DNA of 5,311 nucleotides, taken from NCBI GenBank assembly GCA_945903675.1, contig CAMDOP010000244.1, positions 1 to 5,311 of the forward strand, given 5' to 3'. The position numbers and the translations under genes were made by a program. The notes beneath the pieces were generated by a model. It was not told the DNA's origin, ran no database searches, and saw only the letters and a list, made by a program, of their open reading frames with translations. The first letter of the stretch is position 1, and every line of letters begins with the position of its first letter. Positions 5,126 through 5,311 of this stretch are shown in pieces. This DNA comes from Crenothrix polyspora. Its GTDB lineage: Bacteria; Pseudomonadota; Gammaproteobacteria; Methylococcales; Methylomonadaceae.

Positions 5126-5311
5126 ATGAAATTTCTTGATATTAAAACAGACTTTGCTTTTAAAAAAGTGTTTGCGAGTGACTACTCTAAAGATCTGCTG
5201 CTGAGCTTTTTAAACTCTGTATTTGAGTTTGATAAACATCAGACCATCACTGATTTAACGATTGTTGATCCTTATAACATCCCATTACTTAAAGGGATGA
5301 AAGATACCTTT
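5126..5311 (+). CDS. Rpn / PD-(D/E)XK nuclease-family protein (transposase-like), 5' part only
   Basis: The first 62 codons of a gene that runs off the right edge. The start KFLDIKTDFAFKKVFAS (2-18) is the hallmark opening of the Rpn/PDDEXK_2 family (recombination-promoting nuclease, often annotated as a putative transposase). Next comes LLLSFLNSVFEF (24-35), then ITDLTIVDPYNIPLLKGMKDTF (41-62), where full members continue with the Asp and Glu-x-Lys nuclease residues, not visible here. Family members cut DNA and promote RecA-independent recombination, and they occur in many copies, often degenerate. Only a weak purine stretch precedes the ATG at 5126. Whether the gene is intact cannot be judged from this fragment. 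Confidence 0.87.
   Translation, partial: MKFLDIKTDFAFKKVFASDYSKDLLLSFLNSVFEFDKHQTITDLTIVDPYNIPLLKGMKDTF

Noticed and set aside
5126..5311. End of an insertion sequence with a terminal repeat near 5016-5125
   Set aside because: The Rpn family is usually called transposase-like, but I see no terminal inverted repeat or target duplication in the upstream spacer, and the other end is outside the window.

Overview
The window is AT-rich bacterial DNA. It looks like a motile proteobacterium, most plausibly a gammaproteobacterium (a Methylococcales-type methanotroph is my best guess, from general resemblance of the proteins only; nothing in the sequence fixes the taxon). No rRNA, tRNA, CRISPR array or complete insertion sequence is seen.

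The left two thirds (about 1-3830) is a flagellin module on the minus strand. In transcription order it holds a short divergent flagellin of Caulobacter FljK type (3576-2767), a strong intrinsic terminator in the 46-bp gap after it, a 120-residue helical protein that best fits the FlaF (or less likely FliS) class of flagellin partners (2720-2358), a gap of about 440 bp, and a large TPR-plus-GT41 glycosyltransferase of the O-GlcNAc transferase/SPINDLY family (1916 to beyond the left edge). That last gene is open for all 638 codons visible. The simplest reading is one job: make the flagellin, limit or chaperone it, and O-glycosylate its Ser/Thr-rich centre. The flagellin leader carries three short hairpins, which recalls the leader-based control of fljK by FlbT in Caulobacter, although no FlbT gene is in the window.

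Divergent from the flagellin is a small class I SAM-methyltransferase-like gene (3855-4361, plus strand). Its family is often found with glycan genes, so a role in decorating the flagellar glycan is possible but unproven.

The right end (about 4390-5311) is of a different kind. It has two copies of a diverged 41-42-nt repeat on either side of a small coiled-coil membrane protein gene of the DUF1640/CCDC90 type (4820-4491, minus strand), then a composite palindromic REP-like element (4932-5015), then the 5' end of an Rpn/PD-(D/E)XK nuclease-family gene (5126 to beyond the right edge, plus strand). This part looks like an accessory, repeat-associated segment next to the flagellar module.
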